Origin: Symbiodinium natans | Lineage: Eukaryota > Sar > Dinophyceae > Suessiales > Symbiodiniaceae | Length of the DNA stretch: 64,000 bases | Direction: 5' to 3' | Assembly: GCA_905221605.1 (NCBI GenBank) | Contig: CAJNDS010000113.1 | Location: 1,449,082-1,513,081 of the forward strand | Part shown: in pieces, positions 32,581 to 45,115 of the stretch | Position numbering within the stretch: position 1 is the first letter of the stretch | Layout: the number at the start of each line of letters is the position of its first letter | Notes under the pieces: generated by a model | Told to the model about the DNA's origin: nothing | Database searches by the model: none | The model's input: the letters and a program-made list of their open reading frames with translations, nothing else | Program-made: the position numbers and the translations under genes

Positions 32581-33494
32581 CACGCGACGCCGGTGCTTAC
32601 GGGAGAAGGCCTGCCAGCGAGCGCCGACAGCATGCTTTTCCGGGAAGTGCGCCGCGCTACGTCTCGCCGCGAAAGCGTACGTTAGAGCAGAACCGCTCCG
32701 AGTCCATTGCCAGAGGCCCCTAGGCTTCCTCCGGCACGAATTCCGCCAGCCAAGTTGGTAGTGTGAGCTGCCTCTCCTCCCGGAGCGCGTCCAACGTGTC
32801 CGTGGTCAATGGGGCATAGCCAGCCATCGTCACGATTGATCTCCTGTAGGCAAGGGCCCTACCGGGGGTTTCTGTGCGCGAGCGCAAGGGTGACTCGAAA
32901 CCAGGGACCGGTTCCACGCTCATAACCCGCGTTGCGGACAGCGGGCACTTTGTCGCAGCCAAAACACACAAGTAAACTACGGTACACTTCCTACTATGTT
33001 GTCCGTTGCTTATTTCTGGAGTTCCTGCGTGTGTCGCCGGCTGGGCGGCATGGGCGGATGCGCCTCCGGTGTTGCGCCTGCGCTACCCGGAGGCCGCGGA
33101 CCGCTTGCTGCGCCAGCAGACCTGTCCTGGGGCACGCAAGGGTATGATCACCTTGGGTGAAAAGAATTATAGTGTGTTCATGCGTGTTTACAATATTCGA
33201 TACGTTCACTCGCTCGTTTCACGCATTTGTTACCGTTGTTGTTCAGCTGTTGGCCTCCGCTTGAACACGAGAGAAACCAAGGTACTCCAAGGTATTGACC
33301 AACAAGCAATCTCACAGTTGATCACCCCCCGGCAACTTTTGCAAATTTGCGCCTGTCCTGCTCGGGAGCAGAACCCGGCACACGCACTGCGCCACGCCCA
33401 GCCAACCTAGGTCTGAGCGATGAGAACCTGAATTTGGGAGGGGGTTGAAGTGTAAGGCGATAGTGCCAAACGGAGTCGCGGACCACATGTGTTG

Positions 33495-33700
33495 TGTTTT
33501 GTTTTCTCAGGCGCACCGTTTGGCCACCAGCCGAGCACGGAGCAGGCACCCGGCGTCAGCTCACGCGAGCCAGCTATCAAGGGCGAGGCCCTCCGCGGAC
33601 TCGGCAAGGATGTCACTAAGGAGCGGCGCCTCCCCATCGATGTTTGCCTGCGAAGCACGCCGGCGGGCAGCTGCAGCCGAAGAGAGCGGCAGGGAAGAGC
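33495..33700 (-). pseudogene. LINE 3'-end fragment (F6)
   Basis: The minus strand reads RRRASQANIDGEAPLLSDIL, resembling ANVDGDQPSLNDVL of F4, and ends GGTGCGCCTGAGAAAACAAAACAC near 33495. It is a very short 5'-truncated copy. The sequence around it (32600-33490 and 33700-35840) holds no gene I can support. Confidence 0.5.
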
Positions 33701-35840
33701 GGGGACTCGAGCTGCAGCTCCCGCGACAACGCGTCCAGGGCGCAAAAACAAGACAGAGCGCCACGGAAGTTCCCACAACTTTACCAACCAACAGGCATGT
33801 GTGGGAAATCATGGTGTCCACATCTGGCAAGGCCTTCGGGCATGTCTGCAGACCAAACAGCAGAAGGCGGATATGGTTGCGGTTGCCAAAGCAAACACAC
33901 ATGCAAGTTATACGATGCAACACTCTTGCCACACAAAAACATGTTTGACATGGCAGGACGGAGAGCAATTCATTCCAAGTCATGTCGGATCGCAACAACA
34001 TGCAGCCGAGTACCTACATGGATGACGGCGTCAACCACCCAAATCCTGCAAATTTGTTTGCCAGCAGACGCTACGCACGTTGGGCTGCAAAGGGCGTCCA
34101 ACGCTTGGTCGCACTGCGAACCTGCCGCGCCCTGTACGTCCCTGCACAAATGGCGCGGGCCGGTTGAGCTTGTCGGGCACATTGCGCCCTACCCCTCACA
34201 CCCCAGGTGAACCCTGTCGCTCGGTACCCTTGCCGAGGCGGCTTGGCGCTGGCAAGCTAAGGCAAGGTGTCGGTGGAAGATGCACATGTTGTAAGGAGCT
34301 GCAGTCATCCAAAGCAGGCGATGGATAGCGATGGCACCAGCGTGACTGGACATGACAGCATAGCTCGGACAGCATGGAAGCAACTTCGAAGCCCCCGAAA
34401 AAAGAAGGCAATGTGAACGCCTGCGACACCTGGATGGTGGATACCATCCAGAGTGGAGCTGGAGCGGGTCGAGGAGTGAGGCTGAAAGCATAGCACGGCA
34501 TCTCAACTTGGAAGCTAACTTCTAACTCACTCGTGAAATGAACCACTCGTGAACCAGCTGCGTGGCTTGGGGCGCAAACCCACTAAACTCGGCCACTTTG
34601 CACACAGACCAACTGCACGGTGCGAAAACAATTGGGCCAACCAAGCTGTTGTTTCGACAAGTTGGGTTTGAAATAGTGCTTCGAACAGTTTTCGAACGCT
34701 GTGCCCACGCTTTCGTGCAGTTGCACCGTCCCAGGTGTGACGCAGCATCAGCAGCTAATAGCGGTGCCCAATGGCACGGCCCTGAAATGCGTTCGCACCA
34801 ATTGGGGTCGGACAGATGTCTTCGTGCAGATACTTGGCACAAAATGTCTGATTTCCAACGCGATGTCATGCACTCAACTGCGGTTGGCAACCCTTCGCTT
34901 TGGCTGTCTTCCTGCTCCTCCACCCCACAGATCAGCCGGGAGCCTCGGTCGCGAATTCGAGCAACCCCCTGCCCCACCTTCTTGGTGCAGCTCGCGGGGT
35001 TTTGAATGGTGTGGCCTGTGGCCTCCCGAATGGTATGGCTTCCTGACTTTGCAGGGCTTCCCGAATCGACTGGAACCAGGCACCTGAGAATCGTGTAGTT
35101 CTTTCATCACCGCGTTTCCTTGTTTCCTGGTTTCCTGAATCGGGGCTGGCTTCTGAATGGCGGAAGCCGAGCACTGCTCGCGTCGTACATCTTTCCTTTC
35201 GGCAGCGGAGGAAGACATTGGAGGCGACTGTGGCGCACGTGCTTACGGCAGGACTGCCCGGCTGCCGAGCGGCCCGGAACACGAGGTGGTGCGCCAGGCA
35301 CGCAAACTGATCGTGGCAAGGGCAAAACCCACCAGTGGGACTCGTGGGGTCTCCCTTCTCCGCTTATCGAGGCGAACCCCGCACAGCACCGCGCAGCTAA
35401 CCACACACTTCTGCACGTTGTGAAACATATTCCGCATGGATAAGGTTAGTAACAATACTACTACGCTTGTGGGACGTCGAACTGACGGAGTACCGCCCTT
35501 TAATATCTCTTTCTGGGCCGGCATTCTTTCCCAGACCTTGCCTGGGATTGTGTGGGTGGGCTCAAGTTTGTTCCTGGTTCGGGCTCTGTACAGCGGGTTG
35601 GAGGGGGTTGTTGCCATTCCTCTGTTCGGATAAGTCTCTGATTTAGATTCGGATTCGGCATGGTGGGAGGTTCGGGTTCTCGGATCCATTTCACCAGGAC
35701 TAGGAGATCTAGGAGACTTACGCAACCGACAGCTCACCCACTTCACCTTCACTTTCCCTCTGTTGAGCAGCAACCGGCATCCATCAATCACATCGAGACC
35801 TGAGATTGCGGGGGACTGCCCATATGAGAGCTTACGAAAT
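33700..35840. other. Unassigned stretch
   Basis: Open frames occur on both strands without recognisable domains. Short CTTCCCGAATCG-type motifs at 35070-35145 echo the 16.5-17.0 kb repeat field. No RNA genes or arrays were seen. Confidence 0.3.
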
Positions 35841-36122
35841 AGGGGACCTGTAATCAAAACCCCACATAGTAGGATTCCCGTATCATAAGGACCTCAAAAA
35901 GGGACCCCGAATATGAGACATTATGAGACTGTCGAGTCGAAGTTTTCACATGCCATTGTCGCAGCAGTCGGGGAGCCTTGAGCTGCCAGTCCGCGGGAAA
36001 ATGCCCCCTCCTATTCAAGGAGCCTTCACATTGTGCCCAGGAGGGAGAAAGGTGAAACCACTGGCATCCAAAAACTCACAGAATCACTACGTCTGCCTCT
36101 CTATTGTACAACGGTTCATGAA

Positions 36123-36399
36123 TCACGTCAGCGGCTGCAGCATGACGATCCCGCGTTTCAGGTCGTTCAGGCACTTGAGCTGGGAGGCGTGGAAGCGCTT
36201 CATCTCGCGCGCCAGGAGGATCAGGTCGGAAGATCGGGCGGCTCCGTTCAGTCGCATCGAGGCTTCTAAGAACTCCTCGAAGTTGATCTTCCCGTTGCCG
36301 TCGATGTCCACCACCTCCAGAAGCCGCTTCGCCTCTGAGGGATGGACGTCGATGGACTCAAAGAACTCTTGCCTTAAGCGACCACAACTCTCCCACAAC

Positions 36400-36449
<50 letters not shown>

Positions 36450-38604
36450 GCAACTGAAGGAAGCATGATTGTTGAATTCACAAAAGACACAAACAGTTTT
36501 GTTAACACCGCCTGTGAGAGCCAAGGATCACGGCTGGGTTCGACGTGTGGTCCAAGATCTCTTCAGGACTAATGAACCCGGAGTGGTCCAGATCAATCTC
36601 ACAGAAGAGCCGGCGTGCCTGGAGCACACGGTTCCTCAGCTTCAGGTCCTTGGCCTGTTGACTCATCGTTTCAACAAACGTGCCCGTGATGACATTCAGC
36701 AGCGCTAGGATGCAGAAGGCCATGAAGACGATGAACAGAAGCCCGAACCTAGCTCATTGCCGGGAGAATATGAAAAACCTTAAATGCTTATTCCTCACTG
36801 GGTTTAAAATTGCACCCTTCAAAAAATTAAAAAAAGGCTCCCCAACTATGGACAAAAAGGAACCATGGGCTGATGCCGATGATGAGGGGATCGGCGATCA
36901 CGTGCCAGTCCACGCCGCCGGTAACGCCCTGGAAGAGCGAGAGGACGCTTTGGGGCATGGAGCCCCACCATTGCTTCAGCTGATCGTGCTGGCCCTCGGC
37001 ATTCTCAAGCCGGTAGGCCGTGGCGGCCTGCGTGATGTAGATGGCAACCACGTAGATGGCCAAAAGCAGGAGCAAGGCCGACCAGAGGAACTGCTTCAAG
37101 GACAGAAAGAGGCAGTTGATGAGAAGCTGCAGGTCCTGTGCGAAACGAACCGCCCCGACCAGGCGAACAACCTTGATCGCCCGCAAGATTCGGACTACCC
37201 GCATGACTTCCGTGTTGTACTGAAGGCCTCCACTGTGCATCTCAGCCAAGCTGAGCAAGATCTCCTCAGCTACCTGAGCACTCACCAAGATGAGATCCAG
37301 CACGTTCCAGCCGCACCCTGTCATTGTGAAAAACCGCCGTCCGAATGCTAGAAGTCGGACGGAGAGCTCCACAGCGAAGAACACGCAGAAGGCAAGGTCT
37401 AAAGCTCGCAGCCCAGAAGGCACTGTGCTGAGCATGTTCGAAGCCACGTAGTCCGTCTGTATTCCGATTGCTATTGAGTTGGCACACAGGACGAACATTG
37501 ATGCGGATTCGAAGTACATGTTACTCACAATCTTCCAGGCAAAGCGCTGTGCGAAGCAGTTCCTGAAGCCAAACTCCACTGAGGAATGCCGCTGGAATGA
37601 GAAGACCTTGTCGAGGCCCGATGTCCGGGTCGGAGACGTGAGGACCGACTTTGATTGGAACGCCTGAATCGTCTCAGCATTTTCCGACTGCATCGGCTGC
37701 ATCGGCTCAAGCGGCTCCTTGGGGCTCAGGCGCTAGGATTTCAAGCCCGAGGATCTCTGGGAATTTTTAGTGTTGTAGGCTGTTCTACGTGCTCAATGGA
37801 CTGAGTAGGCCTAGTGAGGCATCTGTCTCCCAAGCACTCCATCTTACGCCAAGCTGCGGCTTTCGGATCATCGTCCGCGTCCGGCTCCACATCAAGTGCC
37901 GGGGCAGGGATGTTGGGAATGTCGGGCAGAGAGGGCAAACCGGGATGCCCGGCGCTTCGCAAGGAGGGGCGCTGGGAGAGGTCTTTGACGAAGCGGCCGG
38001 ATCCCGGGTCCCAGACGGGCTCGAGGGCCTGCCCAGAGAAGCGGCGCTTCAATGACATCAAGCCACCTTGCTAGCCCAGGAACCACATGACAAAAAAAGG
38101 GCACCTTTGGAATTCGGTTTTGGTTTTCTTTTTTTTGGGGGAACCTTTTGAACCCAAAAAAGGGAAAAGGGTACCGGCTACCAAGCCACCAAAGCTAGTG
38201 GCCCGTTTCATCGCGTCGTCCTCACCGATTTTTTTTAGAATCCTCGTAGGAGCAAAAGCTTTGTTCGGTCGGTACAGCCAGTCGCCCGGGCCAGCCGGCA
38301 CCTCTTCAGAGATCGGCAGCTCACAGACGAGTCGATCCGAAGAGTTCTCAGAACGATCAGAACACCTAGAATCCGCGCTGACAGCACTGGCAGCACTGGC
38401 CGTGCCATCCATTGGCAGCGGCAACACCTGGAGGTGCCTCTCCTCCCTCTCGCGCTCGCGGCGCAGGCCACCCGGTCTCTTGAGAAACTCCCGCACCTCC
38501 TGGCAGACTTGCTCTACCAGCTCCTCACGCAACTTCTTAAATTCTAGCTGCATCGTATCGAGGAACATCTCCATGCTGTGGTCGGGCTCCGTGCTCTGCG
38601 CCAT
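36123..38604 (-). CDS. Single-domain voltage-gated cation channel with EF-hands
   Basis: Five exons join in frame: 38175-38604, 37789-38066, 36864-37732, 36545-36748, 36123-36372 (2031 nt, 676 aa). All introns are GT-AG. The N-terminal ~240 residues look cytosolic. S1 is about 308-330, S2 345-366, S3 377-396, S4 411-434 (MRVVRILRAIKVVRLVGAVR, regularly spaced Arg/Lys), S5 450-474, pore about 494-516 (LFQGVTGGVDWHVIADP), S6 527-550 (LLFIVFMAFCILALLNVITG). Two C-terminal EF-hands follow: DLDHSGFISPEE and DIDGNGKINFEE. This is one NaV/CaV-like repeat, so it should assemble as a tetramer and be Ca-modulated. The start at 38604 is chosen as the first Met after weaker upstream sequence; an in-frame ATG also lies at 38628. 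Confidence 0.82.
36405..36444. repeat. (CT)n microsatellite in channel intron
   Basis: About 20 CT units in the last intron of the channel gene, between the two EF-hand exons. Confidence 0.95.
38067..38174. mobile_element. Channel intron 1 containing a GGTACC...GGTGCC TIR element
   Basis: In gene orientation the intron opens with GTACCCTTTTCCC and a TTTTTTGGGTTC arm. It contains the opposing arm GAACCCCC/A-run ... CCAAAGGTGCCC, then about 30 nt more before the CAAG acceptor. The element terminus GGTACC supplies the splice donor. The same termini occur at 1267-1336. Confidence 0.55.
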
Positions 38605-38856
38605 GGGGGCCGGAATAGGGTACCCCACAACTCACAACGCCCACAGCTACCTGAACCCTCCGTGAGGCCTTCGAAGGCGTGACGACCTGGGCCTCCTTGT
38701 GTGACCTGGGCCTGCATCCTTGTTCTCAAGCCCTCAACCTTCTGGAGTTTCAAGGGGCTCTACAAAGCCTGGTGTCCAGTTTGGGAGAATCGAAGCAGAT
38801 ACTAGCAGCTTGGAGCCAAGGCTGCTAAAGGACATGAGAAGAACTTCCCCAAGGGT

Positions 38857-38936
38857 TTGGGGTTTCGGGTTTGGGGTTTAGGGTTCAGGGTTTTACGGTT
38901 TAGGGTTTTACGGTTTAGGGTTTAGGGTTTAGGGTT
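38857..38936. repeat. Interstitial telomere repeat, TTTAGGG with variants
   Basis: Mixed TTTGGGG, TTTCGGG, TTTAGGG and TTTTACGG-like units, upstream of the channel gene. Confidence 0.85.
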
Positions 38937-38939
38937 AGT

Positions 38940-41900
38940 GGATCCCAGCAGTTTGATGCAGCTCGTTGGTGCAAGCACTTGTATTTGTCGAGCCATGGTC
39001 CCATCGCGCTATCACGCATGCCGTTCCCAGGTCATGCATGCAAGCATGAGGGCATCCGATGCGGGCTGCGAGGTCACAGAATGTCACAGAAAATTAAAAA
39101 CAAGTGTTGGGACAGTGGTAACAACTACGGATGACCAGGACGGAAAGAAACAACAGAATATGCAGCATGCAAGGAATGAGCTGCCTAACAGCAGCTTCAC
39201 ACAAAGGACATACTGCATTGGATTCACGGCTGCCGAAACTTGCTTCCACAACAAGCAATCTACCGAAGAAATGCCAACAAAACGCAGCTGCGAAGCTGCC
39301 AAAACTCTCTCAAGACCCCAGACAAGTCGCATGCCCAAGGTTCGAGCAGCCGCGTTCATGAATTTCTCGTGGTTCGAAGCCCTCGTGACTTCGCCAGGTT
39401 CTGCGAGTCTTTGTGCTACTAATGCTGACCCGGCACGGTGGAAAATCCATGCAAGCATCGCTGGGACATAGAGGCTCCTCTAGTCCTCTAGATTCGAAGG
39501 CTCTCGGATTGGTTCATGAGCGACGCAAGGCTGCCGTGCCGAGAAAAAGAGGTGCTATATGGATCTGCTTGAACTCAAGAGAACCCTTGCATCCATCCTG
39601 CCCTATGTCTTCGGAAACAGATCCTAAGCGCATCAGAAGCGTACCTTTTGCACTGAACTAGCGCTCACAGTGCGCTCAGGCGTGGCGAGCCGGCACCTTG
39701 CGACGGAATTGCAAGATCAGAATCCTCAATGCATCTCAAAATGCACTGAGCATGTCTTCTCTTAGAATTAGAAAAGTGCAGATAGCTCCGGTAACTCACG
39801 TGCAGTCGCAGGTTTCCCATGCCTGAAAAAGGTGGACACACTTGGCCGCCCCCATCATCTTAACCTTTTTTGCAGGAGTGCTGGGGTGCAGAAGCACACG
39901 TGAGCTCGCAAACAGAATCTCGGTGACTCAAGCGAGTACGGACAGTAGGACTCAGACGCACAGCCTCATCACAGCTACTTGAATCCGCGCCTGCACACAG
40001 AGCACCACGGAGATGCGGACCACTGAAAGAAGCAAGCCCCTCTTGGCCCTCACAAAAGCTGAGCGCGGTGCTACTGGTTCTTGAAGTGCAGCTATCCCGC
40101 AAAAGCGTGCTCCCATATAGTACAAACGCCGCACGCACGCAGATTTCAAGCTTGCGGAGTCAAGATACATTAAGAGGCCATATTAGCCCAGTGTCGCCCA
40201 TCTACAGTTGACAAGCACAGTTCTTCGCGCCTTGAAATCTGGAGCGTGCAGCTTTAAAAGAAACAAGGGGCCAACAGACGATCTCAAACTGCCTTACACT
40301 GTGCCTTGCATAAAGCAATCGCATATCAGAGGAAGTGGAGAATCTGTGTAACAAAGCAGACCACTTCATGAAGGTGCTGGCCCTCACCTTCAATGCTTCT
40401 TCGAAAACAATCGCATATATTACCAAGTCTTCCACGGAATCTGGTTCACCTGCGCGCAGTTCTTCTGCGAACAAGCGCAGACACCTTACTTCAGCTGCAG
40501 CACGTGGTTGAGGGGTTGAGAGTGCGGCCACAACCGAGGGGGGAACAACCGCGGGGTTCTGAGTCGCCGGCAAACGACGTACGCATCTCGAAAGGAGATG
40601 TGCATAACGCGTCTTGGGTCTTGAATTGTGCAGATGTCTTGTGTGAGGACCGGATGAAATCTGCATCTGTTTGGCGGGAAAATCTCAAGTTGCTGCTCCT
40701 TTGGGGTACCAGAGTTCTGCCTACGTGCAAATGCCCACAAAGTCCTCTCACATGCTGACCAACCCAGCCTGCTTGCATTGAAGCCCAGCGCTCAAAAACG
40801 CTTCTAACTTCAAAACAGGCTAAGTGTGGCGCAAGGCCCAGGTGTCCCGAGCCCGCTTTGACTTCCACGCCCTAAACACCCTAAACCCCAACCCCTAGAC
40901 CCCTAGATGTCGTCTTGAGCTCAGTGAGGGCATCTGTAGGCTTAGCGGGTCGTAGACACACCGGGGTGCACCGCATCACAGGATGCCCTTTGCCATCCGG
41001 TTTGCAGATGGCGGTGCAGCTATTGGCTGCTAGTGTACTGCCAGAGGGTCGGAATCAAGAGTGCTGTTGTGTCAACGTCGGTAACAATGGCCACTGTCAA
41101 CATTTGTAACATAAAAACACCACATCACACCGCCCAGAAGAGCACAGCCGAGCGCTCTTTGCTGTCAACTGTGATTCGAGGCGCCTCCCTCAACGGCTAA
41201 GGATTTTGAAGATCTAATGGCACCTCAGCGGCGCGGAGAAGCTGCGCGATGCTTCTCAAAGCTACGCGAAGGCGGCGTCCACGCAAAACTGCTCAGGCCA
41301 GCACAAGCCGGACGATTTCACCCAGCATCTAAAGTTCGACAGATAGCCTAGGAATTGCAGAAAGCACCACAGAACACACATGACGGCACATGCCCTTCGG
41401 ACCGTCTTCAAGATTGCCCTGGACGTCCCGTCTCACAGGCTCCGGCCTCCGAGCTGCTTCTTCAGGTGGCACACCACTACCACGTCCTCGTTGCAGGAGA
41501 TGCGCCAAGAGGTGTCGTGCAACATGGTACCAAGACATCATCCATGACAGTGCTCCCCTGGCGCTGAGACATGCTGAGGCACTGGCATGAACAAAGTTCC
41601 ACCGAGACATCACAAGAGCTCTAAAAAGTTGAGATCACGAAGCCCTTTGCACTTCAACCAACAAGAACACATTGCACACTGAGGAACCTCTGCCTCTCTG
41701 AGCCAACACAACCAAAAAGGGCTCCCTGCGCCCCCTTTCGGAGGCAACTCAGGAGGTGCTGTAGCTACTCAGACGCTTGCGGCAGCATGTCCCAGGAATT
41801 GAGGGGGCGAAGCAGCGGCTCCCCATCACGCCGCCCAAGCATGACGCTGTACAAGGCCAGGAAGGGCTAAGCAGGGGAGACACGGCAAAGCCCTCCAAAC

Positions 41901-41990
41901 TCTCTCCCCCCGGCTTCCTCTTCGTCTCCAGCCCACAAAAAAGAGGGGCTCCAGGAAGGTTTCAGATGTCGACTCTAGGTGTTCACATAT
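38940..41990. other. Unassigned stretch with one weak exon candidate
   Basis: A minus-strand block at 40376-40500 (EVRCLRLFAEELRAGEPDSV, EDLVIYAIVFEEALKV) has the helical, charged look of real coding sequence. The frame at 39084-39458 is also open. No domain is recognisable and no splice-consistent gene could be built. A (TA)n tract sits at 41995-42015. Confidence 0.3.
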
Positions 41991-42088
41991 CTGCATATAT
42001 ATATATATATATATATGTATGGTGAATACATGCACATAGACTACGCCGATCTCCATTCACAGCCTGGACGTGCCACCAGCAAGCTCGC

Positions 42089-42946
42089 CTAGTTTGCACA
42101 TTCACCAGTGTGGCAGAGGCATGTGCTCAGGCCCGAGGTTGCACAGTGCAGACTCTGCAGACGTACAAGCACGACAGGGTCTGTCAGAAAGAATCTCAGA
42201 ATGATATGGAAGGGTAGCAAGTGCTTCAACCCGTGGAGCTTGCTGACTGACTCAGGTTCCTCGAGCAAGAGCACTACTGCCCCAACCCACCGGCTGGAAG
42301 GCAGCTGAATCATGCGGTCCATACAGATGTTCAGGTCAACACCAACTCTAAACACACTTCAAATTTCTGCAAAGAAAGCAAGACTCAGCGTGCCCGCTAA
42401 GATCACAAGATCTGGCATTCGGCGCAAGCTTCACCAAACGACCTTGGATGCACGTTGATGATGTCAAAAGATGCCCTCAACTCTGGCTACTGTAGGTTTA
42501 GGGTTTAGGGTTTAGGATTTAAGGTTTAGGGTTTAAGGTTTAGGGTTTAAGGTTTAGGGTTTAGGGTTTCGGACTAGGTGTACATTCTCAGAGAGACACA
42601 TGACAGAATCTTGGTGAGCAAGAAAGCAGCACAAAAGCCGTACGGTACCCGGTACTTCATCTCACAAGCACCACAACTAAGGCGGAAACGGCTTGCATTA
42701 GCTCCGTTCGGTGCTTTGTCGAAGACCTTGCAAGAATACTGCAGCACCCAAAGCCCTTTCAACAAGTCTTCATCTAAGCAACACATTCACCACGCCTTCT
42801 CAGACAGCAGCATCAGCAGTCAGAGCAATGCAACATTTAGGCAGCCACTTCTCTATGATGGCGCGCACGACCTCATCCGAGACCTCCAAGCCATCCTCGC
42901 CGACAATCTGGTCGATCCAGCTCAAATCTGGGCCCTGCCCGTGGCA
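42089..42946 (-). CDS. Two candidate exons, unknown protein
   Basis: 42824-42946 reads GPDLSWIDQIVGEDGLEVSD then EVVRAIIEKWLPKCC. 42089-42355 reads NICMDRMIQLPSSRWVGAVV, LLLEEPESVSKLHGLKHLLP and FHIILRFFLTDPVVLVRLQS. Both are minus-strand, low in repeats and helical. A TTTAGGG/TTTAAGG array at 42492-42569 separates them. Function unknown; assignment to one gene is inferred only from strand and proximity. Confidence 0.35.
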
Positions 42947-43863
42947 CACGTTACATTCGCATTGCATTGCATTTGCCTTGCATTGCCTTGCATAACAATA
43001 CATTGGTCTAAAAATGTAGGAAAACCAATACAAATACTAACACGAGTACTCACATGAAGATAAAAAACCATGAACCATTGGTAGTGGCATTCATACTGCA
43101 ATGTAGTTTTGCCTTGTAAGCGAACGGGCGCATACGTATTCATCCGAAAAAACGTATATGCAAACAGACATGCGAAGAGCGAAACAGAGTGCAACAATGC
43201 AAACACTCGGACTCCCCTGAGACTGGGGACGACACGTTTTGCGAGAAAGGTCAACGTGAGCTGCGGCCGTGGGCCAGGGCCCACGGCACTTTTGAGCATA
43301 CACGGACAAGAATAGGTAGCCGCACCCGTGGTAATAGTTGCACACGCATTGGCCAGGGTGGGAACGAAAATGTTCTCCCTAGGCTGCACACGCAAGCCAC
43401 AAAACTGCACAAGAAGAAAGTATGAGAAGTTCTCACGCCCAAGGGAACTTTTCGCATGCACAGAGCACCCTCTTGTTGTTCGTCAAACAAAAAGTGGCCC
43501 ACAGGAAAATACAACACCATCCCGCTACGGTCGAGGTTCTTTATACTACTCAGAAAAAATGAAGTCAGGGGGGTACTGTTTTTACAAATACTTGGCAGCA
43601 AAGAATTTGTGTCTGTGTAGTACATATAAAAGTGCTATATATATATGTATATATATGTAATGTATATGTAATCTTAACAGTATTCTTCAGATTCATACTA
43701 GCACAACATGGTAAACGACGAGTGCTGGTCGTGGCCTTGCTACACTCTATACGTGCCTCCTCAGTGTCTGAGAACAGGGTATTGTGCTGCCCACCTGCAG
43801 GCATGGCAATCTTGTCGCAGTTGGTCTGTACCCTAAGCGCCAACGAGTACCAGCATGACATAC

Positions 43864-44170
43864 ATGGTTTAGGGTTTACGGTTTTGGGTTTAGTACTTGG
43901 GTTTACTGTAGGGTTTAGGGTTTATATAGGGTTTAGGGTTTAGGGTTTAGGGTTTAGGGCTAGAAAGCACAGAAAAAAGCGGGGGGACCTGAGGCATGGC
44001 TGGAGCCAATGCTGTACACATCCGGCGTGGACGGGGTCAGCCTCGAGCAAAGCGGGTTAGGGTTTAGGGTTTCGGGTTTCGGGTTTAGGGTTTAGGGTTT
44101 AGGGTTTCGGGTTTCGGGTTTCGGGTTTAGGGTTTCGGGTTTAGGGTTTAGGGTTTAGGGTTTAGGGTCT
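43864..44170. repeat. Telomere-like arrays with TTTCGGG variants
   Basis: 43864-43959 is a degenerate TTTAGGG array. 44057-44170 alternates TTTAGGG with TTTCGGG units in short blocks. Unique sequence (43965-44050) separates the two. Confidence 0.9.
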
Positions 44171-44689
44171 CGGGATCAAGGCTTAGGGCTTGTTAGGGCT
44201 CGGACGTAAAGCTTGGGGTTCAGGGTCCCCCGACATGAGAACTCGACAGCATCCCAACTGTCGCACGATGCCAAGGCCCAAGCCAGGGCGAGGGAAGAGG
44301 CATGCGCTGCCTGAGCGAAGCAACAACTGCGTTCGCACCAAGCCAGCGCAAGACACGTGAATCTCCGCTAGGGCGCTGGATCCGCTGCAAGTGCTGCTGC
44401 AACCTGAGAGCACCAGACGTAGCAGCTTGTGCGGAGCGTTTTGCCTCTGCCTTCGTACATTCGCCAAGCGGCGACTGCTGTTGGAGCGCACTGCCTGGTA
44501 GCCAGGCCTGGCCGGGGTCACTGGACTCTGTCTGCTGTCATCGAAGTCCATGATACTCAGATCATCAGGCCGCTCCTCCGGCAAGCCCGGGTAAGCGTCG
44601 CCTGAAAAAAGGTCATCAGGGCGGCAGCGCGGCAACGCGGCACCGGGCCAGCTGGATCAGCTAGGCTCCAGGCTAGGGGGCAGCCTTGC

Positions 44690-45115
44690 AGGATCTGTCA
44701 AGGACATTGAAGGCGACAACCTGCCAAGGCTGCTGTTCCACCCGTGCCCTTGCCATCTCTTGCCAAAAGAAATGTGGGAAGCAAGGCTCCCACTGCGGAA
44801 GTTGAAGACCGGTCCCGTATTTCAATCGAAGAGCCTGGCAGTCACAGACTTGGGAGAAGTACGGGCAACAGCACTCGCCTTGCCTCATCCAGTTCTGCTT
44901 CACGCCCCTCGTACACCTCATGTCCATATGACGAGACATGACGAGACATGGCGAGAGACCGTAGTGTGCTGACACCAGCTGGTGCACTCCAACACCTGCC
45001 GAAACCAAGCTCGCAGCGTTGCAGATGAAGTCAATGAAATCGCGTTCTGTCAACTTTTCGGGTCTGTGCGCTTCGTAGAACCTGGCGAAAATCGCGAGTG
45101 GAGTCGACCCGCATA
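44690..45115 (-). CDS. Candidate exons, unknown protein
   Basis: About 44975-45115 reads STPLAIFARFYEAHRPEKLT then ERDFIDFICNAASLVSAGVG. About 44690-44860 reads YGTGLQLPQWEPCFPHFFWQ then EMARARVEQQPWQVVAFNVL. Stop-free with normal composition on the minus strand, but no motif is recognisable. I considered helical-repeat organelle RNA-binding proteins, common in dinoflagellates, but see no diagnostic residues. Confidence 0.35.
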
